A stretch of DNA of 64,000 bases from Antedon mediterranea (taxonomy: Eukaryota; Echinodermata; Crinoidea; Comatulida; Antedonidae), in NCBI RefSeq assembly GCF_964355755.1, contig NC_092675.1, positions 1,617,001-1,681,000 on the forward strand, written 5' to 3'. The notes beneath the pieces were generated by a model. It was not told where the DNA came from, ran no database searches, and saw only the letters and a list, made by a program, of their open reading frames with translations. Of this stretch, positions 41,573-55,137 are shown piece after piece; position 1 is the first letter of the stretch; the number at the start of each line of letters is the position of its first letter. The position numbers and the translations under genes were made by a program.

Positions 41573-44500
41573 ATGGCGACAAGCAAGGGTGCAAATACTT
41601 ACAATCGACAAGGTTGGGAAGATGCAGTAAGTACATATTCTCTTCTTATACTACCACAATTTTGTTATTAATATTTACAATACATATATAAGGTCCACAT
41701 TTAATGGTACTATTTAATTTTTTGACGTTAGAATTGATATTATTTGACGTTATTTGAAGGCCCACTTCGCTGACTCTCAGTCGGTGGTGGCACCAAGCCA
41801 AAGATGCTATTGTGTCGCTTGTGTTGCACGCCGGTTGCATACATCAATACGCAAGTGTATCGGCCTACAACATAATTGTTATATTTTGTCTAATATTTAT
41901 GTTTCATTCTTGATTAACCTAATTAAATACTGTATAACCAAAAGTTTGTGGAAATACTAAAAATGATTTTATATATTTATTTCGCGAAAAATGTTAATTA
42001 TTTAACATTTTTGCCAACCATTCATTGACATATTGCTGCTAATAAATACAGTTTTAGGCTAGACAGGGATTTTAGGTTTCGAGGACAGGTCCTATGTATG
42101 GTACCGTATCCCTAGCCACACAGCGATAAAATTATACTTTTTTAGTTTTAGACTGTTTTAGTGTAAAATATAGATCAAACATTATTATGATTTATTTCAT
42201 CCTACTACATTGCTTGCATTGCACAAAAAAATAAATATGATAAAATGATGTTTAAAATGTCAAAAAGATAATGTTATGTATGACAATGCAATGTATAATT
42301 TTTCTTAAATTATCAAGGAGTGAAGTGTTACTTCATATTGGTGGTACTGTATATTACTGTATATTTATTAAATTTATAAAACATTATATTTTTGTAGGAT
42401 TTCCCGATTCTTTGTCAGACTTGTCTTGGGGATAATCCGTATGTCAGAATGGTAAGTATTAGGTTGTTTACGGTAACCTATTAACCAGTCAACAGTTTAT
42501 TTAAATCCCTTTTTATTCAGCACTACCCCCTAAGCAAGAAGCTGACTGTAGAATCTTGCCACATAATCAATTTTCATCCAGACATAATATGTAAAACATG
42601 TTTGTTTGATGACACATCAATGATGAATTTTATTATTTTTTTTTTTCAGATTAAAGAGAAATTTGGAAAAGAATGTAAAATTTGTGAGCGGCCTTTCACT
42701 ATATTTCGTTGGTGTCCTGGTGCCAGAATGAGGTTTAAGAAAACAGAGGTTTGCCAAACATGCAGTAAGATTAAAAATGTCTGCCAAACATGTCTCTTAG
42801 ATTTAGAATATGGTAAGCAGTTTTTAAAAACATTCACTTTTACTAAACTTGGTGGTTAACACGCTTAAATAATCCTGAGTATGGCTCAATACAATCTTAT
42901 AATCCCAGGGTTTTAAGTATGGCAGTATCACAATATGTAAATTTGTGATTGGTCAGATGACATCATTTGTACCTTATATTAAGTACATTGAGAATACAAA
43001 TTCGCAAATAATTCTCGGATGGGACTCAAACCCATGACCTCCAGATCACTAGCATGGCATTCATAGCTCTAGATCAATGATGGCTAGGGGTTAGAGACAC
43101 CCTGATGCAAAACTACTCCACCGTAGTTACAAACAATTACAATCTTGTTTATTGTTATTGATGAACATATTTAAAATAACTAACTATATTCTATAATATT
43201 TGTGTGAAGGTTTACCAATTCAGGTGCGTGATGCAGCGTTAAATATTAAGGATGATATGCCTAAGTCAGACGTCAACAAAGAATTCTACACACAAAACAT
43301 GGAAAAACAAGTAAGGACAATTGTTTACACATCAGACAAATAATAGCAATACAGTAGATCAATTGGTGGTTATCCTTTGTTTTGATTTAGTTCAATACCA
43401 TACATCAATAACAAGCAAAGATAAAAGCAGACAAAAAAATCATTTTTTTAGTACCACGGATAGCCTTCCAAATGCCCCAAAATAATTACGAATTCCTGAG
43501 GTCCTGGGTTCATATCCTATCTCTGTCAAAGTACCAGACTTTTCTCTTATGATGAAAAGTAATTCCACAAAACTGTCATTCTGTAATTTCTGTCAGATGA
43601 GGCAGTACTTTACCACTATCATTTTTGTATTGTTCTATTTATAGCTTGCCAATTCAGAAGGAGCTGGTGCACTGGGTAAAGCACAAGCACCTAGTGATCT
43701 GTTACTCAAGTTAGCAAGAACAACACCATACTACAAGCGGAATAGGCCACATATTTGTTCATTTTGGGTCAAAGGAGAATGCAAGCGTGGTGAAGAGTGT
43801 CCATACAGGTGAGGACTTTCTTCTGTCAATAATACTACTGGAATAATGGCTATGAGTGCTCACTGGCTAAACTGTGGTCAGTTATGGTCCAAATATCGTA
43901 GTGATATTCCCAAATATGGTAGTGATATGACATCATTATGTCCATATATGGGCACATCACATTTGTTTGTCACATTGTGCTCACTGGCTAAACTGTGGGC
44001 AGTTCCTAGAGGCATTAAATTATGCTAAAAATGGCCGATGCCTCCAGCATTGCCAGGCCACTTAGGGTTCCTAAACCAGGGGCCTCAGGCCTCTGCGTTA
44101 CGCCACTGAATACTACTAGTCGGTATACTTTAGACTAACACTAGGATTATGGGGTGACTTAACCCATTTTGTGCAATACCATGAAGCATTATCTGTAGTG
44201 AGTGTTTAAGCCATACTTTTAATGTCAACAACTACACAGCATCCTAGAGCTAGCGCCAAACTTTGTTGGATGAGAATACCAAATATGAAAACCCATGATG
44301 ATGATTAATATGAAATACTTCATACATTTGCCAACCACGGATACTTTGTTCTTTTTATTGAATGCCAGTAACATTTTGCAGCTTTACATTAAACTTGAAT
44401 GCTTGCAGGGTTAGCATCAAGCGTTTAAATGACAATTTAATTACTCTGTATATAACTAAAGTTCTGCCTACACAAAAAAAGTGTGATGTGTCAAATATGG

Positions 44501-47072
44501 TAGTCATATGCCAAAATATGGTAGTGATATGCCCAATTATGGTAGTGATATGACATCATGTCCATATATGGGCATATCACTTTTTTTTTTTGTCACATAA
44601 AGTTTGATAGTGCAGACAGAGCTTTAGTCTGTATTGTGTTTCGTCATATACTATAGTGTCTTTTTACTGCATTTTAATTTACTACATTTTAAAATTATCT
44701 AAATTCCTTTCAAGACATGACAAGCCAACAGACCCTGATGATCCACTTGCGGATCAAAACATCAAAGATCGTTTCTATGGAAATAACGACCCTGTAGCAG
44801 ATAAGCTTCTCAAGAGGGCGTCCCAGATGCCCAAGCTAGACGTGCCTGAAGATCGTCTTGTTACAACACTTTACATCGGAGGCCTTGGCGATAAAGTAAC
44901 AGAGAAAGATTTAAGGTTAGTATTTTTGTTGTGTAGTGGATTCATTATGGATAATTTTTGTGTCTTTAAAAAAGATGTGCTAATGTCTCAAATAATTAAT
45001 ATAATAATGTTAAAATTAAATAATATATGCAGTATGATATTTACTGTAAACTTGGTGTGCTGATAAAATTCTTTCAATGTCGTCTCCATAGTAATTTTTG
45101 ACTGAAGGATGCCTGATTGGTAGCTCTGATAGTTTATCCAGCCCAAACAAAACAAACTTTTTAATATAACCTATTAAATGTTGCTACATTTTTTATGAAT
45201 AATTTAAATGCTTTATCTTTTCGAGATAGACTATATATTTCACCTGCAATTATCGCTGCAGGCCATTCAAGAAACAAATTTTGTTTTCAATAGTGCACTA
45301 GCCAAAATCCTAATTGCTTTTTATTTTGTTGTTGTAGTTTTCTTTGTTTACCTCACTCGTTAATGCTTCTACTAATTATTTACATCAATATAATTCTCAT
45401 TCCTGTATATGTAGAGATCATTTTTATCAATTTGGAGAAATTCGCAACATCAACGTAGTCCAGAAACAACAATGTGCGTTTGTACAGTTCACCGCACGCA
45501 ATTCAGCAGAGTTGGCAGCAGATCGGTCGTTTCAGAAACTGATCATTAAAGGTCGTCGTTTGAACATCAAATGGGGCAAGTCCCAAGCCCAGCAAGCCAT
45601 TGGTGGTAAAAAGGATGACACTGAAAACGAAGTGCACTACGAGGCTGTGCCAGGGTTACCTGGAGGTGAGTTTCTTTTTACAATTTGATTATGCAAATTG
45701 TAAGTTAATTTTGGCTAGGCTTGCTATGAGTATTAGTCCTATATTGCATACAATATACATATATAATGTATTTTAAAATTAATTAAAAAATCAGACTTTA
45801 AATAGGCCATTTTGCAGTTTTAAATAGGTTATTTACTTATGTAAAAAAAAAAATTATTTCTTTATAAAAAGACAAAAGCTTTAAATTACATTTTTTTCAG
45901 GAGAATAATTTTTTTTTAATCCAGTTTTTGGTCAAGTTAGGTGACATTTAAATGGCATATTAAAAAAAATGTTTAGGGGAACAATATATCTTAAGTAATT
46001 GAATTCTGTTGTGTACCATGTATTGTGTACAATGAATTGAAAATGCTCTAGTTTGTATAATAATTCTAAATGTTTAGGTCAAATAGTAGATAAAATTGAA
46101 ACAACATGAAATCAAACCATACTGTATATTTAAATGATTACATCCTTTCATAAACTATAAATTTTAATCATTATTTGGTCAAGGGATGACATAGAGACTC
46201 AAATAAGTCCGTCACTGTCCCCCCCCCCCCCTCCTCATGGCACATAATTATATAACACATTTAAACATCAAAACAATTTTACAATCAATTACAAAAAAAA
46301 TCACAACATGGCTTATAATTTATTACTGATACTTTACTGTAGCTTTGCCTCCACCACCAATATCTGCTGAAGAAACAAACAACTTTTTCAACCTCAATCA
46401 ACCGCCACCCATGCTTCCTCCAGTACCTTCACATAGACCCCCAGGTATGCCACCACCTGGAATGCCACAAAGAGGTAAGTTTTAACATTATAAAACACAT
46501 CTACCATACATATGTAATTGTAGAATAATAGCCTGTGATGCGCAGACTATTGGGCTGAATTTTCCCTTTATATCATACAGCTTCTGCCAAACTTGTCTGT
46601 TCAAAATGACAGAGGCCAAGATGGACCAGAACACTGGTAAAACACTCTCCCCTCTCTTATTCTTTCGAAAGTTGTACTGTACTGCCCATGAGCCAGTTGT
46701 GTCCAGTTTTAAGTCGTACCTGAGAACAGTACAATGGTCGATTAGAGCTTTGACTGTGTGCTGATTTCAGGATTATTATGATTAATTAATTAATAGGCCT
46801 ACATTAATTTAAATAATTTTGTATTTTGTCTACTAGGATATCCAGGTATGCCACCTCCACCAATGCATCATGACATGGCCTACCATGGGCCACCAATGAG
46901 AGGCCCACCACCATTCCATCATGGCGGACATCAAAGGCATCAACAAATGCGAGGGCAACCTCCACCACCCCCTCCTGGAGTCGGACTACCTCCCCCACCC
47001 CGTCAAGGTGTCCACTATCCGTCACAGGATCCACAGCGAATGGGGGCTGTAGCCAGCAGTGGAGAGAAATAA
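41573..47072 (+). CDS. RBM22: Pre-mRNA-splicing factor RBM22 (Cwc2 homologue)
   Basis: Nine exons: 41573-41626, 42398-42451, 42650-42812, 43210-43310, 43645-43808, 44715-44915, 45415-45665, 46343-46474 and 46837-47072. They sum to 1356 nt, 451 residues, a little longer than the roughly 420 usual for vertebrates. The N-terminal zinc-binding region has repeated CxxC pairs (CQTC, CKIC, CQTC, CQTC; about 28-85). A CCCH finger of spacing C-x7-C-x5-C-x3-H lies at about 162-180 ([19 protein letters not shown]). One RRM (about 230-305) has TLYIGGLG as RNP2 and CAFVQF as RNP1. The C-terminal 120 residues are Pro/Gly/Met/His-rich. RBM22 acts in the nucleus in the activated spliceosome, where it contacts U6 snRNA and the pre-mRNA near the catalytic centre. 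Start: ATG in AAGATGGCG. All joins have matching phase. Confidence 0.96.
43010..43095 (-). mobile_element. tRNA-like SINE remnant (family 1, copy 2)
   Basis: On the minus strand it contains TAGTGATCTGGAGGTCATGG and GGTTTGAGTCCC, the latter B-box-like. It matches 1195-1262. It lies in RBM22 intron 3. Confidence 0.55.
43831..44116. mobile_element. hAT-like MITE with 8-bp target duplication (copy 2), carrying nested MITE-A copy K
   Basis: The direct repeat AATACTAC occurs at 43831-43838 and 44109-44116. The right end reads GCGTTACGCCACTG (CAGTGGCGTAACGC on the other strand). A MITE-A interior (about 43881-43975) with CCAAATATGG, TGACATCA and CCATATATGG sits inside, flanked by a direct duplication of about 27 bp of hAT sequence that includes CTCACTGGCTAAACTGTGG. 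It lies in RBM22 intron 5. Confidence 0.8.
44457..44625. repeat. MITE-A copy L
   Basis: Arms TAAAGTTCTGCCTACAC and GTGCAGACAGAGCTTTA. One CArG box CCATATATGG and TGACATCA. It lies in RBM22 intron 5, about 90 bp before exon 6. Confidence 0.8.
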
Positions 47073-50000
47073 CTTTTTTTATAAATTGTCTTTTATACTG
47101 AGGTATCTCGTACATTGGACTGTTGCAGCCATAATAACTTATGTGACAAGACATTTTGAATGGTAGAATCATGCATTGTATTAAACCTTAGTTTACACTG
47201 TAACTAGCAACCGTATTTTGTGATGAATTCTATAAAGCTCTGTCTACACTAATAATAATAAGGACATTTTATATTGCCCGGTTTCCATCACAAATAAGAT
47301 GCTCATGGTACAAAACAATGCAATGAATGAAATCATGTAGTAAAAGTCTGAGCTGATGATAAATAAACTATCAAAATTTGTGATATATATTTGACATCAC
47401 CATGCCCATATGGGCACATCACATTTTTTTTCACATGAAGTTTGAAAGTGTAGACAGAGCTTAAGGTCCACAAAGGCGAAGAGAGCATTCATTCCTAAAC
47501 TTTTCCTCCATTTTAAGGAAAACATGTTTGATTAAAATGTTTTGGAAAATGAGCGTTTGGAACAGTTGCTACGTGTATTTTGATCCTGAACTACTGCCTT
47601 CCGAACAGTTATTTGCTGAATTTCTGATCAAATAACATTTCAGCATTTGCCTCCTAAAGTTGATTTCCAAGCAGGTTTTGCCAAAACAACAAAAAGGGTT
47701 TCTGCTGTTGAAATGTTATTATATACTGGTAAAATGATGATCGAAAAAACTTTTTTTCAACTGTAAAATAATTCGAATTTGACCTGTGACCTTTGTAATA
47801 CTATGTCACAATATTAAATAAATAAAATTGCTGAATGTAAAGTTCACTACCTTGAAATTCAATATTATGATTTTTGTTTTTATTGTGAAAATATTCACGG
47901 TATAGTTTGGATAATGAACTATTTAATAAGGTTACACTTTGGCATCTTTTAATAAATGTCATATAGGCCTTGCATTTCATATTGCGTAAGCTAGCCTAGA
48001 GGAAAAGGTATGATGTAATTAGGAAAATAATTTTTAATAATACTGTGTACTATTAAACTTTACATTTAAATGTGTATATTTTGTTGTGACTTTCATTACT
48101 TGGGGTAAAATTTAATCTTTGTGCTAATTTGTTAGTTTCCCCACGGACCTCTAATTTATTGGTCCATGGTTTTCCTTAATAGATGATTTGTATTCTGTAG
48201 TAACACTGTATGGTGTATAAACTACACATGTTTATGTCAATTTTTAAAAACATGTTTGTACATGAAAACAGTTTGTCGTGTATAAATGATTAAGCCGCTC
48301 CACATTTGTATGTTATTATGATACCAAATGCTGTTGTTTATATATTTCATAAATAAATAATTACAAAAGATACGTATAGTCAAAATAATTAGAGTCTATG
48401 AACTCTTGAAAACCCTAGAATTATAAAATGTAAAGAATTTACAATACAATACGCCCCCAATATAAATTAGTAAACGCGGAAAAAGTTTTCTTGCGGTATA
48501 CTGTATAGAGGGCGCAATCATAAATTTAGAGCTTTGTTATTGGAGGTTAGGTTCTTGCGTCGTGCTCAGTGAAGCATGTCTAATAAAAACCAGTCAAAAG
48601 GCTTCTGCACCGTGTGGGTAAACAGCGTGTGGGCTTAGCAGATGCTTAGAACTGAGTTTCGTTTTTGGATTTGAATACTCACTATGTAAACTACTTCGAA
48701 TTGCGTGGAATGTTTTTATTGGTATATTTCAAGATAATATTTGTTATGCATTGGAAACAAGGAGATTTCCTGTAATATTGGTAGGTAATATTCAGGGCAT
48801 GAGGATGAGTGAGTAAAGGGCTAAGGCCCATCTTTTGTTTACTCGCACTCGTGTTACAGCAACAGCTGGGCCTACTGTAGCCTACCAGTTACCAAGCTGA
48901 CAACTGCATTCAATGAGGCAAACTGAGCTTGTGTGTTCACACCTGGGGCTCTCCAGTTTAATCACAGATTTTGTTTTAAAATTCCAATTAGACAATACGT
49001 TATAATAAGTATACAACAAGGCGCTTATTCTATATATTATCAGCATTCTCGTCAATTTTTTCAATACAATTATTATGGTCACATGTCAAATTCAATATTT
49101 TTTTTTCTATCTTCCGAATCAATTTATTGTTATTTTAATTATTTTCAATATACAATTATTGATTTTCATTTAGCATCTAATAGTATACTATTGTAGTCAC
49201 TTAAATGTTTGTTCTGTTTTAAGAAGTAAAATTTAAATCTTAATTTTTATATGCAAGTGTTGATATTTCTTTTATGAATATTTAATTAGTTTTAATTGGT
49301 TTAACATTTATTTTATGTGAAAGATATTTTGTATGTATATTCATTAAATTTAAATAAAATATAAAAAAAATTAGAATTAAAACTCTCTCTTCAGCGTTAC
49401 TAAACTAATTACGATCACATTAAGTAAAAACATGGAGAATTGTTTTCCATGAGTATTGATTGTTCAAATACAATGAAATTTGCAATTATTATGAATAGAT
49501 TTAATGATTAAGAAAATTAAAATGATATAAAACCAACATTAAAACAACAATGTTATATGTATAGATATGAATATATTGTAACACAGTAATGAATTATTAA
49601 TATAAAATGAAGCGTTTATGTTTAAAAAGTAATTTTTAGGTAATACGAGCAAAAAACCTCTTTCACATTATTCACATAATTATTGGTATTCATAACTAAA
49701 ATGTTTAGGTTGATGATTAGATAATAAAATTGATTTTTTTTCCATTTTTAGTTGAAAATATTAATTAAGTCTAGAAAATTTAGGTCAACAATTGAACCAA
49801 ATAAGAAATATCTATATTTTTTATTAGAGTCAGCGTACTTGTAGTTATTTTATAATTCAGCTTTCCTTTAACAATCCATCTATATGATATAACTTATTAA
49901 AGTGAAAACATAATTTTATAGTGTAGAATAATGAACTATAATATTATCCACATAATACAATTTTAAATGATATTCTAGCAATTGCCATGGTTACTTATTA

Positions 50001-51858
50001 TACACAATTCACAGTTGTATGTAACCATGGTAATTGATTAGTTGACAAATTAAGCTCAGTTGTGTTGGTTGTACTATTTTTTATGTAGTGCAAGTTGTTG
50101 AATTATTGTAAGACAGTACTAAAGTACAGTTTGTACAGTACAGTAATTGATGGACATTTTCTGAAAAAAAAATGTTTACGTATGGAAACATACTGTACTC
50201 CCATAATAATGCAGCTAGTAATCAACGCAAAGTTGTATCTAACCGGTACCTATTTTATACACCTGGGTAACGGAAAACAAAAATATAGAATCTATGCTAT
50301 TTCTTATGAACTGAGCGGATGGGTGATTGAGCTTAAACCCCCTCAGAATAGACACATATTCTACGTGGGACAAGCTACGCGGCTTTTCCTCTTACCGTTG
50401 CCCGTCGTCTGGTGTTTGTTGGTTGGTGTTTTTAATAAAGGTGATAATATTATTTAGTTTTTTTGTTGGTAACAATTTACATAAAGTGTTATTATTAATA
50501 GATAAATGCATTCAACAAGCATCAAATTATTCAATAATACTCATGTGAGGTTGCAACTACTGCTGGTACTTTTATGTGTAACTGTTATTTTGTTAAACAG
50601 ATAATTTCTATTATTGTATTTTAGAGCCTTTGACAATATTACTGTAGTCCCACGTGAACATCAAATTTGATTGAATTATTATGATAAGCTATATTATTAT
50701 TTACTTGCGTCAATTTATTGTACAGTATTTGATAAATATTTTGATAAAGAGTATGTTATTGTTACTGCTGAATAATGGGGGGGAAAAACAAGTTATTATT
50801 TTAGTTCAGTCACTAATTTTTTCTCTCAAAGACTACTACAGTATCAGTAAAAAATAAATTGTTACCTCCAATGTTTTAAACAAATAATAACCATGTACAG
50901 TATTTTATTCCAAATCTTACTAAAAATATTGGTTTTCACATTTAAGCTTTTATGTAAGTAATTTCTGATTAAAATAAATCATGCCTTTTCCCCATTTTGT
51001 GTTTCATCTCAAACTGCACCACAAATCTTTTGACAATTGTGATAAATCATGTAAAAGTTAAAAAATGTCTGTCATAAAATTGACGACATCGTACTGACTA
51101 GGAACTTGATTCAAAATTAGTTCTTTCAAGTTACATTTATTAGAGTTCAAGTCTATTGTGATTGACAATTTGTAAGCAGAAATCGTTTCTTTTTAATTAA
51201 ATTAAAGTAAAACTTCTAAATTGAAACTGAAACCAATCTTAATCCTGGTTTTATCTAGTGTCAAATGCTATAGTTCTATTTAACTGATGCAATTTAAACA
51301 CACTTGCAAACTATGTGACACAGATGGTCTATCACAATATAGGACATATTATTCAATTCTTATGTTAAATATTCTTAGTAATAATAATTAATAATGGTGG
51401 GATTTCAATTTGATAATAACTTGGCATTCATGCTATGGCATGCGCTACTTTTCAATATTCAATCATTCATATGAATTATAAAATAGGTTAATTTAGTAAT
51501 TTCAGCAACTGAGTGCTTTCAGATAGTATATAATTACTGGGAACGCGATTACCTCAGCCTACTTTTAGGATTGGACAATCATTGACATCATAATACTGTA
51601 CGAATACAGCTGTTTTATGCCAGTTAAGGCCCATACACTAGGACGATAACGACGACGATAAATAGATAAATATGCATTTTTTCCTACATAAAGCAAAAGA
51701 GATCCAAAAAGTTTTTATCCTAGAACTGCTTGAGAACTACCTTTGATGAAAATAACAGTAATATTGAAAATGTTTTTTACGTTTGGAAGGTGATTATATT
51801 GATTTTTCAATGTCAAAGTTCTTTATGAATTTTCTATTTGTTTTTTTTTTTGTTTCAG
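47073..51858. other. RBM22 3' flank and long AT-rich intergenic region
   Basis: It contains candidate RBM22 polyadenylation hexamers (AATAAA in the runs near 47818 and 48353), a MITE-A copy (47231-47464), and a locally GC-richer stretch at about 48480-48660. That stretch could hold the promoter and 5' UTR exon of the signal-peptide gene. From about 48850 to 51850 the DNA is very AT-rich and I see no exon. Confidence 0.5.
47231..47464. repeat. MITE-A copy M with internal insertion
   Basis: Left end TATAAAGCTCTGTCTACACT is followed directly by unrelated sequence of about 110 bp. The MITE-A interior then resumes (TGACATCA, CCCATATGGGC) and ends GTGTAGACAGAGCTTAA. It lies in the RBM22 3' region. 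Confidence 0.75.
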
Positions 51859-51963
51859 ATTTTTTATGCTTATAGAACTGTGATATTTTCAAGATGGTGC
51901 AGAGTTTGATGTTAATATTGGTGCTATACAAGTCCTTTCTCATTGCAAATTGTGTAAATAATG
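51859..51963 (+). CDS. Orphan first coding exon of a secreted or membrane protein
   Basis: A strong acceptor (long T-tract, TGTTTCAG ending at 51858) opens an exon with an upstream in-frame stop (TAG at 51873-51875) and an ATG at 51894. It encodes a hydrophobic N-terminus (MVQSLMLILVLYKSFLIANC then VNN) and closes with a consensus donor G/GTAAGT in phase 1. The pattern is that of a second exon carrying the start codon and signal peptide, with a non-coding exon upstream and mature-protein exons downstream. No convincing in-phase next exon was found before the window ends, so the protein family is unknown. A MITE-A copy starts about 8 bp beyond the donor. Confidence 0.55.
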
Positions 51964-51971
51964 GTAAGTAA

Positions 51972-52094
51972 AACAAAAAATGTGATGTGCCCATATATGA
52001 ACATGATGATGTCATATCACTACCATATTTGGGCATGTCACTACCATATTTATTTATTTTTTGTCAAACTAGTTTGATAGTGTGGACAGAGCTT
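51972..52094. repeat. MITE-A copy N (5' truncated)
   Basis: It lacks the left arm; the right end GTGTGGACAGAGCTTTA is present. One CArG box CCATATTTGG and TGATGTCA. It begins just after the splice donor of the orphan exon. Confidence 0.8.
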
Positions 52095-53241
52095 TAACTT
52101 GTTGATAATTACAAAATGTACTATGTACTTAAATGCCAAGAGTTCACTAAAGAAACAGTTGCACAGACATGCTACTGTACCTCATTGTTTAGCAAGATAT
52201 AAAATCTCACAAACATGCATAAATCTCCCAAAAGTGGATCAAAACAAGCAAACCAACTCTGTGTTTACAGAACTTATAATCCATAAATGACATTAACAAA
52301 TTTATGCAAAATGCAAATTTTGATTTTTCTTTTACTGTGCAAAAATAATAATTATGCATTTTTCACCCCACGCATTTTTTGTTTGATTTATATTAAATTT
52401 CATTAACTACTTAATACAAGCTATAATTCTCCCGGAAAAACAAATAAACTCAACGCTCACAACAATCAAAATACATTTAATCAAATAGTTTCATCATTAA
52501 AATTGTGCACAATTGTTTATGACAGATAATTCAAAAATAAAAAAACCAATGATAACAAGGACACTGACATTTCAAATTTATTATAGAATAATTTTCAAGA
52601 TCAAACACAAAATCAAATTGAACATAAACAAACCAAGAGTTCTAAATTAACTGTTTTCATTTAAAGTAATATTTGTATTGTACAGTATGTTTCATCGGCT
52701 TGCTTCATCTGCATGCAACCCATGTTTCCATAGGCCTACGTATTATTCATACTTGTCTATTTATAGCTACATCAAGATAATAGTTTGTGCTTTATGCTAC
52801 GTAATGAATGACCTCAACAGATAATATTAACAACCAGCTACAGCATCATTATTCTGAATAAATTATATTTTTCAGACGTCAACTTGCATGTTCATATACA
52901 GTACCATTATTACTATTTCGTTGAAAAAACTGTACTTTTATTTTTAAATTATTTCATAAATTACTATACCACCATAGTTTTTTTCATAAACAGTAAGGCT
53001 GTTTTGATAAGATGTATTATCATGTTGGTATTGCATTCATGTATTCCTTCTGGAACAAAAGCATGATCACTTTGAGATGATCCAGAATGGACAGCACAAT
53101 TTTAACTCTATTTTTTAGAGAATTTTTCAATTTATTCATTCCCAAGTCCTACTTTTGTATGAATATGTTTTTATTCCGTTTTCAAATACTGTAACATACA
53201 GTATGAAATTATGTATGCAGTATCATACTGTAGACAACTTA

Positions 53242-53368
53242 TGTAATACAGTGTCACATGTATCACATGTGGAGCTTGTATTATGGGTTAAAGTTTTAGG
53301 AATAGGTTTATGGCCTGTGATACAAGTATCACATGTGATAAATGTGACACTACTGTATATTACAGAAT
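53242..53368. repeat. MITE-B copy 2
   Basis: A palindrome with arms reading ACAGTGTCACATGTATCACA and GTGATAAATGTGACACTACT. It is homologous, in reverse orientation, to 14428-14547. Confidence 0.65.
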
Positions 53369-55137
53369 GTACATATGATACTAAATGGTAATTATAGATA
53401 CAGTATAGTACTGAGACTCATCTATTTATATTTCCAACAATAAACCAAAAAGACGATCGTCAACATATTTAAGTTGATGAGATAACAAGCGTTGTACCGA
53501 TTTAGCTTTTAGTAGGAAATATAATTCCATAATGTGTGTCAGTCTGAAATTACTTTTAGCATTATATTTCTCTTAGTAGCTGTTATTTACATGGACTACC
53601 TTGCTAATGTTGTTTATTAATAACTGGATTACCTTGCAGCGATAATTCAACTTCCATTAAGTCTTATCCCGTGAAAGATATTTCGCAATCGTTATTGATA
53701 AAGTTGTGATGATGTGGGTTGTCCAGTTGTCATGGACATATAAATTATTACATGAAAGGAGACACTGAGATATTACGCTTTTTTCTTCAATTTGATAGGA
53801 TTGTGAAAAAAATGCTTTTAATATCGAAGTCACGTTATCAAATGACTATTACTGTGAGTAGCAGTTTTAATAATCAGAACCACCTGTCTAGGAAAAATAA
53901 AAAATGATATCTGAATCAATGTTTGCGAACTAAAAATCAATGCATATTCAGAATATATTAAACCTCGGCAAAATTCAATTGCGTTTAATTAATAATTACC
54001 ATCATAAAGGGAAATGATAGATCTAATCTATTGAATTTTTGCTATTTATATTTGTGAAATTTTTTGTTTATTTTAGAGACAAAAAGTAATATAATGATAT
54101 TGTTGATAATTTGCATAAAAAGAAGTGATAAATATAAGATTGCTCACATTGCTCAAAAGCTCACTTTTCCATGAGATAGGGCAAATTCCAAATGACATGT
54201 AAAAATTATATTTCAAGAAAACAATCAGGTGTGTTACATTACAATAGATAGATAAAGATATTTATAACCAACATGCAGCGGTTTTGAAGAGTGAAAAGTG
54301 TGATTCTGGCAATTTTTGTGTCATTTATATTTTCTTTTTTCTATAAAAAGTTATAATCATTTTTATTATTAAAGCAATTCTGATGTTCAATTGATTGTTT
54401 TGTTATCAATGATTGCTACATTGATTAAAAGGAATGTTGAATTCATTCAGTAATTAATAGAATTCATTCATTATATAGTCAAGGTTATGTTATAAGAATG
54501 GTTCGGTTTAAGAAGTCAATAGATCCTACTGTAATCTCTTTACATTGTAATGTTATGTATCTAATCTCTTAACACCTGGAAAGTAAGGTATTTCATTGAT
54601 TGTTAATGACCTCAAGTTAATGACCTCAAGTTTGTTTACAGAATGTTAATATAAGATTGATCAAATTAATTTATTTTTAATTTATTTATTTTTAACTGGA
54701 TTGCCTTTTTATTGAGGATTAAGCTTGTGCTCAGTATATACACAATGATTTTCTGTATAATACATTAAAAAGCTGTTGAAAATATTGATGTACAGGTATT
54801 GAGTATGGTGCATGCAGCTTTTTTGTTTTCTGTATTGAATTTAGAGAGGTCACTATACACTAGTATACTAGTACACTAGTATATACCATTGAACACTTTT
54901 TATTTTGGATTATTAATCTATATCACACGATGTTCCAAGAAATGTACATTGTCTTTTGTCTTGCATTTCACAAACTATACCATTTTTTATGTGTGTAACA
55001 TAACAATACCATGCTTAAATATACTTAAAAATAAGTGTTATAAGCTGTGACTTGGTGGCTGCTTGTCAAGTTCTAGGGTTCGATCCTGACTTAGTGCCTG
55101 GTGATATCTACTCCACTCCCTAAGCTTCAAATGATAC

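Noticed and set aside
46804-47172. 122-codon minus-strand frame over RBM22 exon 9
   Set aside because: Antisense shadow of the Pro-rich C-terminal exon.
50095-50457. 120-codon plus-strand frame in the intergenic region
   Set aside because: No domain, no good acceptor or donor, and unremarkable AT-rich composition; most likely a chance frame.
52876-53066. Frame in phase with the orphan signal-peptide exon after a TTTTTCAG acceptor
   Set aside because: Composition is Tyr/Phe/Ile-rich as expected from AT-rich noise, and no convincing donor or family match was found.
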